Below, piece by piece: positions 9,698 through 26,620 of a stretch of 38,801 nt of DNA. The stretch covers positions 1 through 38,801 of the forward strand of contig NZ_PJZF01000028.1 in the NCBI RefSeq assembly GCF_002858675.1, read 5' to 3'. Each line of letters starts with the position of its first letter. Position 1 is the stretch's first letter. Both the position numbers and the translations under genes were made by a program. Under the pieces are notes generated by a model. It ran no database searches. It saw only the letters and a program-made list of their open reading frames with translations, and was not told the DNA's origin. This DNA is from Chimaeribacter californicus (GTDB lineage Bacteria > Pseudomonadota > Gammaproteobacteria > Enterobacterales > Enterobacteriaceae).

Positions 9698-9744
9698 GAA
9701 GGTCAGTGGTAAAAGTTTAGCGAAAACGCTTACCACTGACCTCC
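9698..9744 (-). promoter_or_regulatory. arfA regulatory hairpin spanning the stop codon
   Basis: The minus-strand RNA folds into a 12-bp perfect stem GGTCAGTGGTAA/TTACCACTGACC (9741-9730 with 9712-9701). It extends by three further pairs including one G-U, with a 17-nt loop that contains the arfA UAA. In E. coli and relatives, such a hairpin is cut by RNase III or terminates transcription, giving a non-stop arfA message that is made productive only when tmRNA fails. The stem here uses the last arfA codons and 3' sequence. In the other direction it lies 26 bp after the mscL stop and may also protect that message. Confidence 0.82.
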
Positions 9745-9896
9745 ACTCCTTTCCCCTTGCCATGTTTGGCTTTTCGCTGATAACTCCCTTTCCCCTTCTT
9801 ATTTTTTTCGACCCGCTGTCTGAACAGAGAATCATGGAGTAATGCATGCAAAGCATTATCCTGGATAACGCCTTTATTGTGTTGATATTGACTCAT
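9717..9896 (-). CDS. arfA: Alternative ribosome-rescue factor ArfA
   Basis: ArfA recruits release factor 2 to ribosomes stalled on non-stop mRNA, backing up tmRNA. The gene has only 59 codons. The predicted protein starts [20 protein letters not shown], continues [19 protein letters not shown] as in E. coli ArfA, and ends [10 protein letters not shown]. The basic KNKKGKGSY segment is the part that lies in the mRNA channel in known structures. GAGGT precedes the ATG by 5 bp. A hairpin covers its 3' end, so the protein actually made is probably a shortened form lacking the last residues. It is convergent with mscL. Confidence 0.93.
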   Translation of the reverse strand: MSQYQHNKGVIQDNALHALLHDSLFRQRVEKNKKGKGSYQRKAKHGKGKGVEVSGKRFR

Positions 9897-9946
9897 AGCG
9901 ACCTCATTAGCATGAATGGTAAGAACAGGTAAAATCAGACGCGATA

Positions 9947-9975
9947 ATCATAGTGGAGCGGTACAAAAATGCCAG
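9947..9975 (-). promoter_or_regulatory. Probable arfA promoter
   Basis: On the minus strand, CTGGCA (9970-9975), a 17-bp spacer and TATGAT (9947-9952) lie in the gap between the yhdN stop and the arfA start. Transcription would begin roughly 45 bp before the ATG. Confidence 0.5.
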
Positions 9976-9983
9976 CTTCTACC

Positions 9984-10367
9984 CTACTTTTTATTCGATA
10001 GTTTTTCGGCTATTTTGTTGTTTATCTGTTGCTTGTAGTGGCCTTTAAGAAACTCAGTAGACATCCCTGCTTGTTGTAACCTTAACCCAAGCACTTTTAA
10101 TCTCTGGTTCATAGCGACATAATCGGGGTTATCTTTCTCTATCGCATGCATGAGTTCAGAAAGTTGAAGTGCCTCGTTTCTATCCTGTAACTCAGGCGGC
10201 AAATAGCCAGAATTTTTTAACAACCGATAAGCAGTACGTAACTCAGCTGGAACTCCGCTGTCATCCTCAAGTGCCAGGGGTTTACCAGAGCCGGGCAGAT
10301 TCTCAAACTCACCTTTCTCCTCGGCTTCACGTATATGTCGCTCTACCATTTCATCAATAAGCCACAT
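9984..10367 (-). CDS. yhdN: YhdN, DUF1992 (DnaJ-homologue C-terminal-like) protein
   Basis: The 127-residue protein of unknown function matches E. coli YhdN. It has an N-terminal MWLIDEMVERHIREAEEKGEF segment, the family hallmark NLPGSGKPLALEDDSGVP, and the helical RLLKNSGYLPPEL region. I chose ATG 10367 because AAGGAG lies 7 bp upstream; an earlier in-frame start would add 15 hydrophobic residues not found in the family. In E. coli, zntR separates yhdN from arfA; here nothing does. Confidence 0.9.
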   Translation of the reverse strand: MWLIDEMVERHIREAEEKGEFENLPGSGKPLALEDDSGVPAELRTAYRLLKNSGYLPPELQDRNEALQLSELMHAIEKDNPDYVAMNQRLKVLGLRLQQAGMSTEFLKGHYKQQINNKIAEKLSNKK

Positions 10368-10490
10368 GAGCAGCTCCTTTGAAAACTTACACAAGATAAG
10401 AAGTAATAGCACAGAAAAGGGATGAGGAAAATGTCATGAATAACTGGAGGTGGGAAGTGACAAACTAGCCGGGAGTCAGATTACAGATAT

Positions 10491-10519
10491 AAAAAAACCG
10501 GGACAAGCCCGGCTTTTTT
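10491..10519 (-). terminator. Intrinsic terminator of the alpha operon
   Basis: CCGGG/CCCGG arms (10508-10512 and 10498-10502), extended by A/T pairs, are followed on the minus strand by seven T residues. It lies just after the rplQ stop. The plus strand also has a T6 run, so it could work in both directions. Confidence 0.9.
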
Positions 10520-10532
10520 ACGCTTTTACAGA

Positions 10533-10943
<411 letters not shown>

Positions 10944-10959
10944 TTAACCTGTGATCCGG

Positions 10960-11949
10960 TTACTCGTCAGCAATGCTTGCCGGTGGCCAATTTTCCAGGC
11001 GCATGCCCAGAGAAAGACCACGGGAGGCCAGCACGTCTTTAATCTCAGTAAGAGATTTTTTACCAAGGTTAGGCGTTTTCAGCAACTCAACCTCGGTACG
11101 CTGTACCAGATCACCGATGTAGTGGATAGCTTCTGCTTTAAGGCAGTTAGCAGAGCGGACAGTCAATTCCAGATCGTCAACAGGGCGCAGCAAGATCGGA
11201 TCGAACTCAGGCTTCTCTTCTTTCACTTCTGGTTGACGAACATCACGTAAGTCAACAAAAGCTTCCAGTTGTTCAGCCAGAATGGTTGCCGCACGACGGA
11301 TCGCCTCTTCAGGATCGATCGTACCGTTGGTTTCCATTTCGATGACCAGCTTATCCAAATCTGTACGTTGCTCTACACGCGCTGCTTCAACATTGTAGGC
11401 GATACGCTCTACAGGGCTGTAGCAAGCGTCAACAAGCAGACGGCCGATTGGGCGCTCATCTTCTTCCGAATGAATTCGGGCAGACGCCGGCACATATCCA
11501 CGACCACGCTGAACTTTAATGCGCATGCTGATAGCAGCATTTTCATCAGTCAGATGGCAGATAACATGTTGCGGCTTGACGATTTCGACATCACCATCAT
11601 GGGTAATGTCGGCTGCAGTCACAGGGCCAATGCCAGATTTATTCAGGGTAAGAATAACTTCATCTTTGCCTTGAACTCTCACCGCCAGCCCTTTCAGGTT
11701 GAGCAGGATCTCCAGGATATCTTCCTGTACGCCTTCTTTGGTGCTGTACTCATGCAGTACACCATCAATCTCAACCTCGGTCACCGCGCAACCCGGCATG
11801 GATGAAAGCAGAATACGGCGCAGTGCGTTGCCGAGAGTATGGCCAAAGCCACGCTCTAACGGCTCAAGGGTCACCTTGGCGTGCGTCGAACTGACTTGCT
11901 CGATATCTACCAGGCGCGGTTTTAGAAACTCTGTCACAGAACCCTGCAT
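10960..11949 (-). CDS. rpoA: RNA polymerase alpha subunit
   Basis: RpoA dimerises to start assembly of RNA polymerase and contacts UP elements and activators. The 329-residue protein equals the E. coli length. The N-terminal domain (to about 235) has the [19 protein letters not shown] dimerisation segment. A flexible linker follows, and then the C-terminal DNA-binding domain, with [20 protein letters not shown] carrying the UP-element-binding arginine (about 265). It ends [14 protein letters not shown]. It lies between rpsD (25 bp) and rplQ (40 bp) in the alpha operon. Confidence 0.99.
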
Positions 11950-11974
11950 TGTGTCCTCTCTTTGGTACTAAGCT

Positions 11975-12613
<639 letters not shown>

Positions 12614-12625
12614 CTAAAAGCAGCG

Positions 12626-13018
<393 letters not shown>

Positions 13019-13031
13019 TCAATCACCCCGA

Positions 13032-13388
13032 TTATTTCTTGATCGGTTTGCGCGGACCCTTACGGGTACGGGCGTTGGTCTTGGTACGCTGGCCGCGAAC
13101 CGGAAGACCACGACGATGACGCAAACCACGATAGGTACCAAGGTCCATAAGACGCTTGATGCTCAGGGTCACTTCACGACGCAGATCACCTTCTACAACA
13201 AATTTGGCAACTTCGTCACGCAGCTTATCGATTTGCTCTTCAGACAGCTCACTGATCTTAACATTTTCAGCAATACCCGCTGCTGCACAGATAGCCTGTG
13301 AGCGAGTCTTACCGATACCATAGATCGAGGTTAACGCGATTACGGTATGTTTCTGATCAGGAATGTTAATGCCTGCTATACGGGCCAC
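13032..13388 (-). CDS. rpsM: Small-subunit ribosomal protein uS13
   Basis: uS13 sits in the 30S head and contacts the P-site tRNA and the 50S subunit. The 118-residue protein begins [21 protein letters not shown] and has the conserved basic stretch [22 protein letters not shown] before a lysine-rich tail. The start codon is GTG with AGGAG about 8 bp upstream. This GTG lies in the S4-binding leader that controls the whole alpha operon, of which rpsM is the first gene. Confidence 0.99.
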   Translation of the reverse strand: MARIAGINIPDQKHTVIALTSIYGIGKTRSQAICAAAGIAENVKISELSEEQIDKLRDEVAKFVVEGDLRREVTLSIKRLMDLGTYRGLRHRRGLPVRGQRTKTNARTRKGPRKPIKK

Positions 13389-13461
13389 TATGCACTCCTA
13401 CATTTTTATACGGCAACACCATTCTGAAAAGCCCGTTTTCAGGATACTCAAATAGTATTGC
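13386..13461 (-). promoter_or_regulatory. S4-binding pseudoknot leader of the alpha operon
   Basis: The RNA ahead of rpsM has an 11-bp outer stem, GCAATACTATT (13461-13451) with AATGGTGTTGC (13423-13413, three G-U pairs). A 7-bp hairpin CTGAAAA/TTTTCAG (13442-13436 and 13430-13424) lies directly inside its 3' arm. This matches the E. coli alpha-leader pseudoknot that S4 traps to block initiation at the rpsM GTG. The hairpin sequence is the same as I remember from E. coli; the outer stem differs in sequence but pairs. Confidence 0.75.
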
Positions 13462-13470
13462 AGTGACATA

Positions 13471-13499
13471 CAAAAGATTGGCTGGCTAATCTAGCCAGC
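13471..13499 (-). terminator. Weak terminator-like hairpin between spc and alpha operons
   Basis: The 8-bp perfect stem GCTGGCTA/TAGCCAGC (13499-13492 and 13488-13481) with a GAT loop is followed on the minus strand by CAATCTTTTG. The poor U tract suggests partial termination, with read-through from spc into alpha. Confidence 0.55.
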
Positions 13500-13534
13500 T
13501 CAACCCAACTTTGCAAGAAAAATATGCGAGATAA

Positions 13535-13684
<150 letters not shown>

Positions 13685-15016
13685 TTAGCGATTGTAGCCT
13701 TTCAGGTTTGCTTTCTTCAATGCAGACTCGTACTGACTAGACATCATCAGAGTTTGCACTTGAGCCATAAAGTCCATGATGACAACAACAACAATTAACA
13801 GTGAAGTACCACCGAAATAGAAAGGTACTTTCATTGCGTCACGCATGAACTCCGGGATAAGGCAGATAAAAGTAATATACAAGGCACCAATTAAGGTTAA
13901 GCGCGTCATCACTTTATCAATGTATTTCGCCGTTTGCTCTCCCGGACGAATTCCTGGCACGAATGCACCGGACTTCTTCAGGTTATCTGCTGTTTCACGC
14001 GGGTTGAAAACCAAAGCCGTATAGAAGAAACAGAAGAAGATGATCGCAGTCGCATAGAGTAACACATAAAGCGGTTGTCCAGGCTGCAGATACAGCGAAA
14101 TCGTTGTCAGCCAGTTCCAACCAGTACCGCCCCCGAACCAGGATGCAATCGTGGCTGGGAACAGAATAATGCTGGAGGCGAAAATTGCTGGGATAACCCC
14201 TGCCATGTTCACTTTCAGCGGTAAGTGCGTACTCTGTGCTGCATAAACGCGACGGCCTTGTTGGCGTTTAGCATAGTTAACGACAATACGCCGTTGACCA
14301 CGCTCGACGAACACTACAAAGAAAGTCACCGCAAATACTAAAACTGCAACCAACAGCAACAGAAGGAAGTGCAGGTCGCCTTGTCGAGCTTGCTCAATGG
14401 TATGTGCAACTGCTGGAGGGAGACCAGCAACAATACCAGCAAAGATTATGATCGAGATACCGTTACCAATACCACGTTCAGTAATCTGTTCACCAAGCCA
14501 CATAAGGAACATCGTTCCGGTAACCAGGCTAACTACAGCGGTAAAATAGAATGCAAAGCCTGGATTTAATACCAGACCTTGCATACCAGGCATATTCGGA
14601 AGACCGGTAGCAATACCGATAGACTGAAATATTGCCAATACCAGCGTGCCATAACGGGTGTACTGGCTTATCTTACGACGGCCAGCCTCCCCTTCTTTCT
14701 TGATTTCTGCTAACGCAGGGTGAACTACGGTTAGCAGCTGGATAATAATCGATGCCGAAATATACGGCATGATACCCAAAGCAAAGATAGAAGCACGACT
14801 AAGGGCACCACCAGAGAACATGTTAAACATTTCAATGATGGTACCACGCTGTTGCTCGAGCAATTTCGCAAGCACAGTGGCATCGATACCAGGAATCGGA
14901 ATAAAAGAGCCGATACGGAAAACTATGAGCGCCCCGATAACAAACAAAAGTCTGCGCTTCAGTTCGCCAAGTCCACCTTTAGCACTTTGAAAATCTAATC
15001 CTGGTTGCTTAGCCAT
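13685..15016 (-). CDS. secY: Protein translocase channel subunit SecY
   Basis: SecY is the pore of the SecYEG translocon in the inner membrane. The 443-residue protein equals E. coli in length and has ten predicted membrane segments, the first at about 22-42 ([21 protein letters not shown]). The plug region ([29 protein letters not shown]) and the cytosolic loop [21 protein letters not shown] that contacts SecA and ribosomes are visible. It follows rplO by 7 bp in the spc operon. T2SS proteins such as GspD and T2SS substrates depend on it for reaching or crossing the inner membrane. Confidence 0.99.
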   Translation of the reverse strand: MAKQPGLDFQSAKGGLGELKRRLLFVIGALIVFRIGSFIPIPGIDATVLAKLLEQQRGTIIEMFNMFSGGALSRASIFALGIMPYISASIIIQLLTVVHPALAEIKKEGEAGRRKISQYTRYGTLVLAIFQSIGIATGLPNMPGMQGLVLNPGFAFYFTAVVSLVTGTMFLMWLGEQITERGIGNGISIIIFAGIVAGLPPAVAHTIEQARQGDLHFLLLLLVAVLVFAVTFFVVFVERGQRRIVVNYAKRQQGRRVYAAQSTHLPLKVNMAGVIPAIFASSIILFPATIASWFGGGTGWNWLTTISLYLQPGQPLYVLLYATAIIFFCFFYTALVFNPRETADNLKKSGAFVPGIRPGEQTAKYIDKVMTRLTLIGALYITFICLIPEFMRDAMKVPFYFGGTSLLIVVVVIMDFMAQVQTLMMSSQYESALKKANLKGYNR

Positions 15017-15023
15017 CTGCTAC

Positions 15024-15458
15024 TTATTCCTCAATTTTACCGCCAGCAGCTTCGATAGCAGCACGAGCGCCTTTGGTGACACGCAGACCACGTACAGTTA
15101 CTGCACGATTGATTTCGCCAGACAGCATAACTTTAGCGAATTCAATCTGAGTACCAACTACGTTAGCGGCTTTCAGCGTGTTCAGGTCGATGACATCGCC
15201 TTCTACTTGAGCCAGTTCAGACAGACGAACTTCTGCCGTGATCATAGCTTTGCGAGAAGTGAAGCCGAATTTCGGCAAACGACGGTACAACGGCATCTGA
15301 CCACCTTCGAACCCACGACGTACGCCACCACCAGAACGTGAGTTCTGACCTTTGTGACCACGGCCGCCGGTTTTACCCAGGCCAGAACCAATACCACGAC
15401 CTACACGCTTCGGCGCATGCTTGGCACCTTCAGCCGGAGACAGAGTATTTAAACGCAT
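15024..15458 (-). CDS. rplO: Large-subunit ribosomal protein uL15
   Basis: The 144-residue uL15 is a late-assembly 23S rRNA binder. Its N-terminal half is extended and glycine/arginine-rich ([20 protein letters not shown]). The globular C-terminal half ends [16 protein letters not shown]. It lies 3 bp after rpmD in the spc operon. Confidence 0.98.
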   Translation of the reverse strand: MRLNTLSPAEGAKHAPKRVGRGIGSGLGKTGGRGHKGQNSRSGGGVRRGFEGGQMPLYRRLPKFGFTSRKAMITAEVRLSELAQVEGDVIDLNTLKAANVVGTQIEFAKVMLSGEINRAVTVRGLRVTKGARAAIEAAGGKIEE

Positions 15459-15461
15459 CTG

Positions 15462-15641
15462 TTACTCCTCAACCTTAACCATGTAGGAAACCAGGTTGAT
15501 CATACCACGTACAGCGGGAGTATCTTCACGCTCAACGGTATGACCAATACGACGCAGACCAAGACCAACCAGAGTTGCCTTGTGTTTCGGCAAACGGCCA
15601 ATAGAGCTGCGAATTTGAGTTACTTTAATAGTCTTTGCCAT
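15462..15641 (-). CDS. rpmD: Large-subunit ribosomal protein uL30
   Basis: The 59-residue protein begins [20 protein letters not shown] and ends in [11 protein letters not shown], as in E. coli bL30/uL30. It is located between rpsE (5 bp) and rplO, its usual spc-operon position. Confidence 0.97.
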   Translation of the reverse strand: MAKTIKVTQIRSSIGRLPKHKATLVGLGLRRIGHTVEREDTPAVRGMINLVSYMVKVEE

Positions 15642-15646
15642 GGTTA

Positions 15647-16156
<510 letters not shown>

Positions 16157-16161
16157 CTACC

Positions 16162-16524
<363 letters not shown>

Positions 16525-17058
16525 TTACTTCTTCTTAGCCTCTTTGGTACGCACGACTTCGTCGGCGTAACGGACACCCTTGCCTTTATAAGGCTCAGGA
16601 CGACGGTAGGCACGCAGGTCTGCTGCAACCTGACCGATCAACTGCTTATCTGCGCCTTTCAGCACGATTTCAGTTTGGGTCGGGCATTCAGCAGTAATAC
16701 CTGTCGGCAGTGCATGCTCAACAGGGTGAGAGAAGCCCAGGGCCAAACTCACCGCATTGCCTTTAACTGCGGCACGGTAACCAACACCTACCAGCTGAAG
16801 CTTCTTGGTGAAGCCGTCGGTAACACCTACTACCATTGCGTTCAACAGAGCACGAGTGGTACCCGCTTGGGCCCAACCGTCAACAGCACCTTCGCGCGGA
16901 GCGAAGATCAGTGCGTTTTCTTCCTGTTTAACTTCAACGGCGCTGTGGATAGTACGAGTCAGCTCGCCGTTCTTACCCTTAATCGAAATAACCTGACCGT
17001 TGAGTTTTACCTCTACGCCGGCAGGAATGACGACGGGTGCTTTTGCAACACGAGACAT
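16525..17058 (-). CDS. rplF: Large-subunit ribosomal protein uL6
   Basis: uL6 lies near the factor-binding site (sarcin-ricin loop). The 177-residue protein has two homologous uL6 folds and the C-terminal signature [16 protein letters not shown] near residue 153. The start is [20 protein letters not shown]. It is between rpsH and rplR. Confidence 0.99.
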   Translation of the reverse strand: MSRVAKAPVVIPAGVEVKLNGQVISIKGKNGELTRTIHSAVEVKQEENALIFAPREGAVDGWAQAGTTRALLNAMVVGVTDGFTKKLQLVGVGYRAAVKGNAVSLALGFSHPVEHALPTGITAECPTQTEIVLKGADKQLIGQVAADLRAYRRPEPYKGKGVRYADEVVRTKEAKKK

Positions 17059-17072
17059 TCTTTCCTCCCGAA

Positions 17073-17471
<399 letters not shown>

Positions 17472-17498
17472 TTACTCCCGTGATTCAATTGGTGACAA

Positions 17499-19080
<1,582 letters not shown>

Positions 19081-19155
19081 CTAATGTCAACTACTACTTT
19101 AAAGACCTAAGTTATTCTTCAGGCCGTTGAAAAGCCCCATAACCAAGGGCGCAGC

Positions 19156-19161
19156 ATTATA
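19156..19161 (-). promoter_or_regulatory. spc operon promoter, extended -10
   Basis: Minus-strand TGTTATAATG gives a perfect TATAAT (19161-19156) with an extended TGn. The -35 region coincides with the end of the S10 terminator and is poor (around 19178-19184). The downstream leader resembles E. coli Pspc, including GCGGAGCACTAAAATG before rplN. Confidence 0.75.
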
Positions 19162-19184
19162 ACACCGCTTCCTACGTATGGGTA

Positions 19185-19219
19185 GAAAAAACAAACGGCT
19201 CGTTTTCTGAGCCGTTTGT
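19185..19219 (-). terminator. Intrinsic terminator of the S10 operon
   Basis: An 11-bp perfect stem ACAAACGGCTC/GAGCCGTTTGT (19219-19209 and 19201-19191) with a 7-nt loop is followed by TTTTTC on the minus strand. It separates rpsQ from the spc promoter. Confidence 0.9.
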
Positions 19220-19241
19220 TAAGTGAGAGGCCGCTACTCTA

Positions 19242-21171
<1,930 letters not shown>

Positions 21172-21176
21172 CTACC

Positions 21177-21458
<282 letters not shown>

Positions 21459-21469
21459 TTATCCTCTAA

Positions 21470-23870
<2,401 letters not shown>

Positions 23871-23890
23871 TCAATCGCTCAATGACCTGA

Positions 23891-24380
<490 letters not shown>

Positions 24381-24386
24381 CCGCGC

Positions 24387-24414
24387 ATTATACGTATTCC
24401 TGCTTAGGAAGCAA
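24387..24414 (-). promoter_or_regulatory. S10 operon promoter
   Basis: On the minus strand, TTGCTT (24414-24409), a 16-bp spacer and a perfect TATAAT (24392-24387) are followed by GCGCGGGC, a GC-rich discriminator typical of stringently controlled promoters. Transcription starts near 24380. Confidence 0.8.
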
Positions 24415-24467
24415 CCATAACCTGAAGGAAAAACGCATTAGCAGGCCTTTTATTTCGCATGATAAGG

Positions 24468-24950
24468 CTAAGTCGCATCGTCCTCATCTATCTCTGCTAA
24501 AGCCTGTTGGACACGTGCTTTTAATATAGGATCGATAGCTTCATCTTTACTCGTTGTTGAATCAGATGCTTCATCGATAAAAGGTACCTCGTCCTCTTCA
24601 TCTAAATCAGCTGCTTCAGCCTGATCATCCGGTAAGTCAGGGAAATCTGCATCTACTATGACATCCCTCTCACGGGCTTCCGGGAGCGGTTGTGTCTTAA
24701 ACAGGTAATGCACGGACGAAAGCGTATAGTCCATGTCGCGGGGGGTCGCCTGTGCAGGCGGGGTTTCCGGATGGTGTGACTGCCATACAATATGTAGATA
24801 CGCACCCTGTACGGTAAAGAATGCGATCCACCCCCCCCATAAAAGCAGATGACCTGCTTTTATACATGTCGTTTTAAAGGGGGCAGACAGTTTTGCCGGT
24901 TCACTGCCCTGCAGGCGAGTGCGCATGGCCTGATACAGACGGAAACTCAT
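24468..24950 (-). CDS. gspB: T2SS assembly protein GspB, with atypical acidic tail
   Basis: GspB works with GspA to place the T2SS secretin through the peptidoglycan. The 160-residue protein has a basic cytoplasmic N-terminus, one membrane helix at about 34-56 (LLLWGGWIAFFTVQGAYLHIVW) and a periplasmic part with the conserved-looking HYLFKTQPLPEARERDV. The rest (about 94-160) is strongly acidic and low in complexity (DLDEEDEVPFIDEASDS). I do not see the folded C-terminal GspB domain of longer homologues such as OutB. The name rests mainly on topology and the 4-bp overlap with gspA. A G8 run on the sense strand (24831-24838) lies in the codons of the membrane helix. Confidence 0.75.
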   Translation of the reverse strand: MSFRLYQAMRTRLQGSEPAKLSAPFKTTCIKAGHLLLWGGWIAFFTVQGAYLHIVWQSHHPETPPAQATPRDMDYTLSSVHYLFKTQPLPEARERDVIVDADFPDLPDDQAEAADLDEEDEVPFIDEASDSTTSKDEAIDPILKARVQQALAEIDEDDAT

Positions 24951-26473
24951 TGCCCTTCCCCTCTTTCTGCAGTCTCATTCTCTGGTGCCAGCCGGGCACT
25001 CTGCTCAACATCCAACCAAAGCTGAATCAAGGTTGCCTTGCCGGGGGTACCATCAGGCTGCAGCCCTTTGCTTTGCTGGAACCTCTTAATTTTCTCTACT
25101 AGTAACGCATTCCACCGGACATCTTGTGTTAAAGGCAGATGCAGAGCGCGACTAAGCATTTTATTCAGCCATAAAATGTCATCGGAGGAACTGGCTGCCG
25201 TTACCGATGTTTTCCCTGAAGGTGCCGGTTTCCAGAACAGGGTATATCCTCCTTTCCAGGCAGATTGGAACCAGGATTTTTTCACTGTCCATGTTTGCTT
25301 CCCAATAAGCAGGTCAAGATCATCTTTGCCCATACGAATCACTACGGCATAACCTAGTTTGTCAGCCAGATGAAGCTGGGCTATCCACGGCAAACCTTGT
25401 TGCTCTAATGTTTCATACTCTGCTTTTGATGTTTCGCACTGTAGACCCGCACGTTCAATTTGGTCACACCAGGCACTCTCTTCGGCCACATCATAGCCCC
25501 AGCTTCGGAAGAGTTGTTGCATAGCCTGACGCTCTGTAGCCGGCTGCTCATCAATGACCGGAGGTGCAGCAGGGATCATGTCGATCACGGGTTCTGGCAT
25601 CAACCAGCCAGGCACAGGCAGATAAGGCGATAATGCGCCGGTGCAGTGCCACCCCAAGAGCATCGCAAAACAGGCATAACCTATCAGCAGTGAGAACATG
25701 GTCTTCCTGGTACGCCGTGTCTTGCCCAGATCATGTACTGCAAGCTTGATATGCCGCCAGCACAGAGAAGAAGCCGTCCCCCGTTCTATCCAGGCGATCT
25801 GGCGGGCCGTGTTCACAATACGCGTTATCTTTTCCGGGTTTCCTTTGGCTGCACCCTGGATATACTTTATATAAGGAAGCGTAAACGCGGCAGCATGCTC
25901 TTCCCCCTCTCTTTCCATAATCGTTGTATTGATCACTGACAGGCAAGCCCTCTCATTATAAAGAGGCAAGTGCAATGCATTGGGACGGTAATCAATTAAG
26001 CTTTTGTTTTTTAATAACTGTTTTTCACCAACGATGAGTAACGAGAGGGGGTGCCTGGTATGTTTCCTAAACTCAACAAATAAGTAAACCAATGTAGATA
26101 ACTGTTGTTTAATAAAGTGCGCATTATCCAGAACCAGTAATACCGGCGTATTTATTTTCTGAGTTTCATAAAGGATCTTATCCCATAAATTCAGGGAGAA
26201 AGAGGGTTGCAGGTTAATTTTACCTCTTGCTTCTTGGGAAGCATCTAACATCAACAACTCATCGCTCTCTTTGCGCGCGGCAAACAGCAAAAATGCGCCC
26301 TGTTTGTCATCCAGAATTGCTTTTGCCAGCCCAGTTTTCCCACACCCGGCGTCGCCAATGATCATCCCTATTCCGGATAGCAATAATTCATTATTCAAAT
26401 AATCCTTCGCAACATTATATGTATTAAAAATGAATTCATAGTTAAACCAGGATTCATCGACTGATAATTTCAT
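24947..26473 (-). CDS. gspA: T2SS ATPase and peptidoglycan-binding protein GspA (ExeA-like)
   Basis: GspA is an inner-membrane ATPase that remodels peptidoglycan so that the GspD secretin can assemble. The 508-residue protein has an AAA ATPase domain with Walker A GDAGCGKT (40-47) and Walker B LLVLDNAH (112-119). A membrane helix lies at about 259-281 after a KTRRTRK stop-transfer cluster. The periplasmic part has a C39-peptidase-like fold region (about 330-410), where I see no convincing catalytic triad, and a C-terminal peptidoglycan-binding domain (about 430-495, KIKRFQQSKGLQPDGTPGKAT). It is divergent from gspC and overlaps gspB by 4 bp. Confidence 0.93.
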   Translation of the reverse strand: MKLSVDESWFNYEFIFNTYNVAKDYLNNELLLSGIGMIIGDAGCGKTGLAKAILDDKQGAFLLFAARKESDELLMLDASQEARGKINLQPSFSLNLWDKILYETQKINTPVLLVLDNAHFIKQQLSTLVYLFVEFRKHTRHPLSLLIVGEKQLLKNKSLIDYRPNALHLPLYNERACLSVINTTIMEREGEEHAAAFTLPYIKYIQGAAKGNPEKITRIVNTARQIAWIERGTASSLCWRHIKLAVHDLGKTRRTRKTMFSLLIGYACFAMLLGWHCTGALSPYLPVPGWLMPEPVIDMIPAAPPVIDEQPATERQAMQQLFRSWGYDVAEESAWCDQIERAGLQCETSKAEYETLEQQGLPWIAQLHLADKLGYAVVIRMGKDDLDLLIGKQTWTVKKSWFQSAWKGGYTLFWKPAPSGKTSVTAASSSDDILWLNKMLSRALHLPLTQDVRWNALLVEKIKRFQQSKGLQPDGTPGKATLIQLWLDVEQSARLAPENETAERGEGQ

Positions 26474-26620
26474 AACAATTTTACTCTTAAAATTGATTTC
26501 TCAAAGACTTGCGAAATATCTTTATGCCGTATAAAACTCCATTTGAAATAAATGGGAATTAACTATATCATGCAATTATTCCAGTGCAAACTAACTCATA
26601 ATAAATGAAGCGGGCACCTT
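26474..26620. promoter_or_regulatory. Divergent gspAB / gspC-O control region
   Basis: This AT-rich 147-bp gap holds the promoters of both gsp units. A candidate plus-strand promoter is TTTGAA (26542-26547), a 16-bp spacer and TATATC (26564-26569). An inverted repeat CCATTT/AAATGG (26539-26544 and 26550-26555) overlaps its -35. In E. coli K-12 the gsp genes are silenced by H-NS, and the base composition here would suit that. No other regulator site is recognisable. Confidence 0.4.

Noticed and set aside
9221-9856. Minus-strand reading frame of 211 codons opposite mscL
   Set aside because: It overlaps the well-supported mscL on the other strand and arfA in a different frame, and has no family features.
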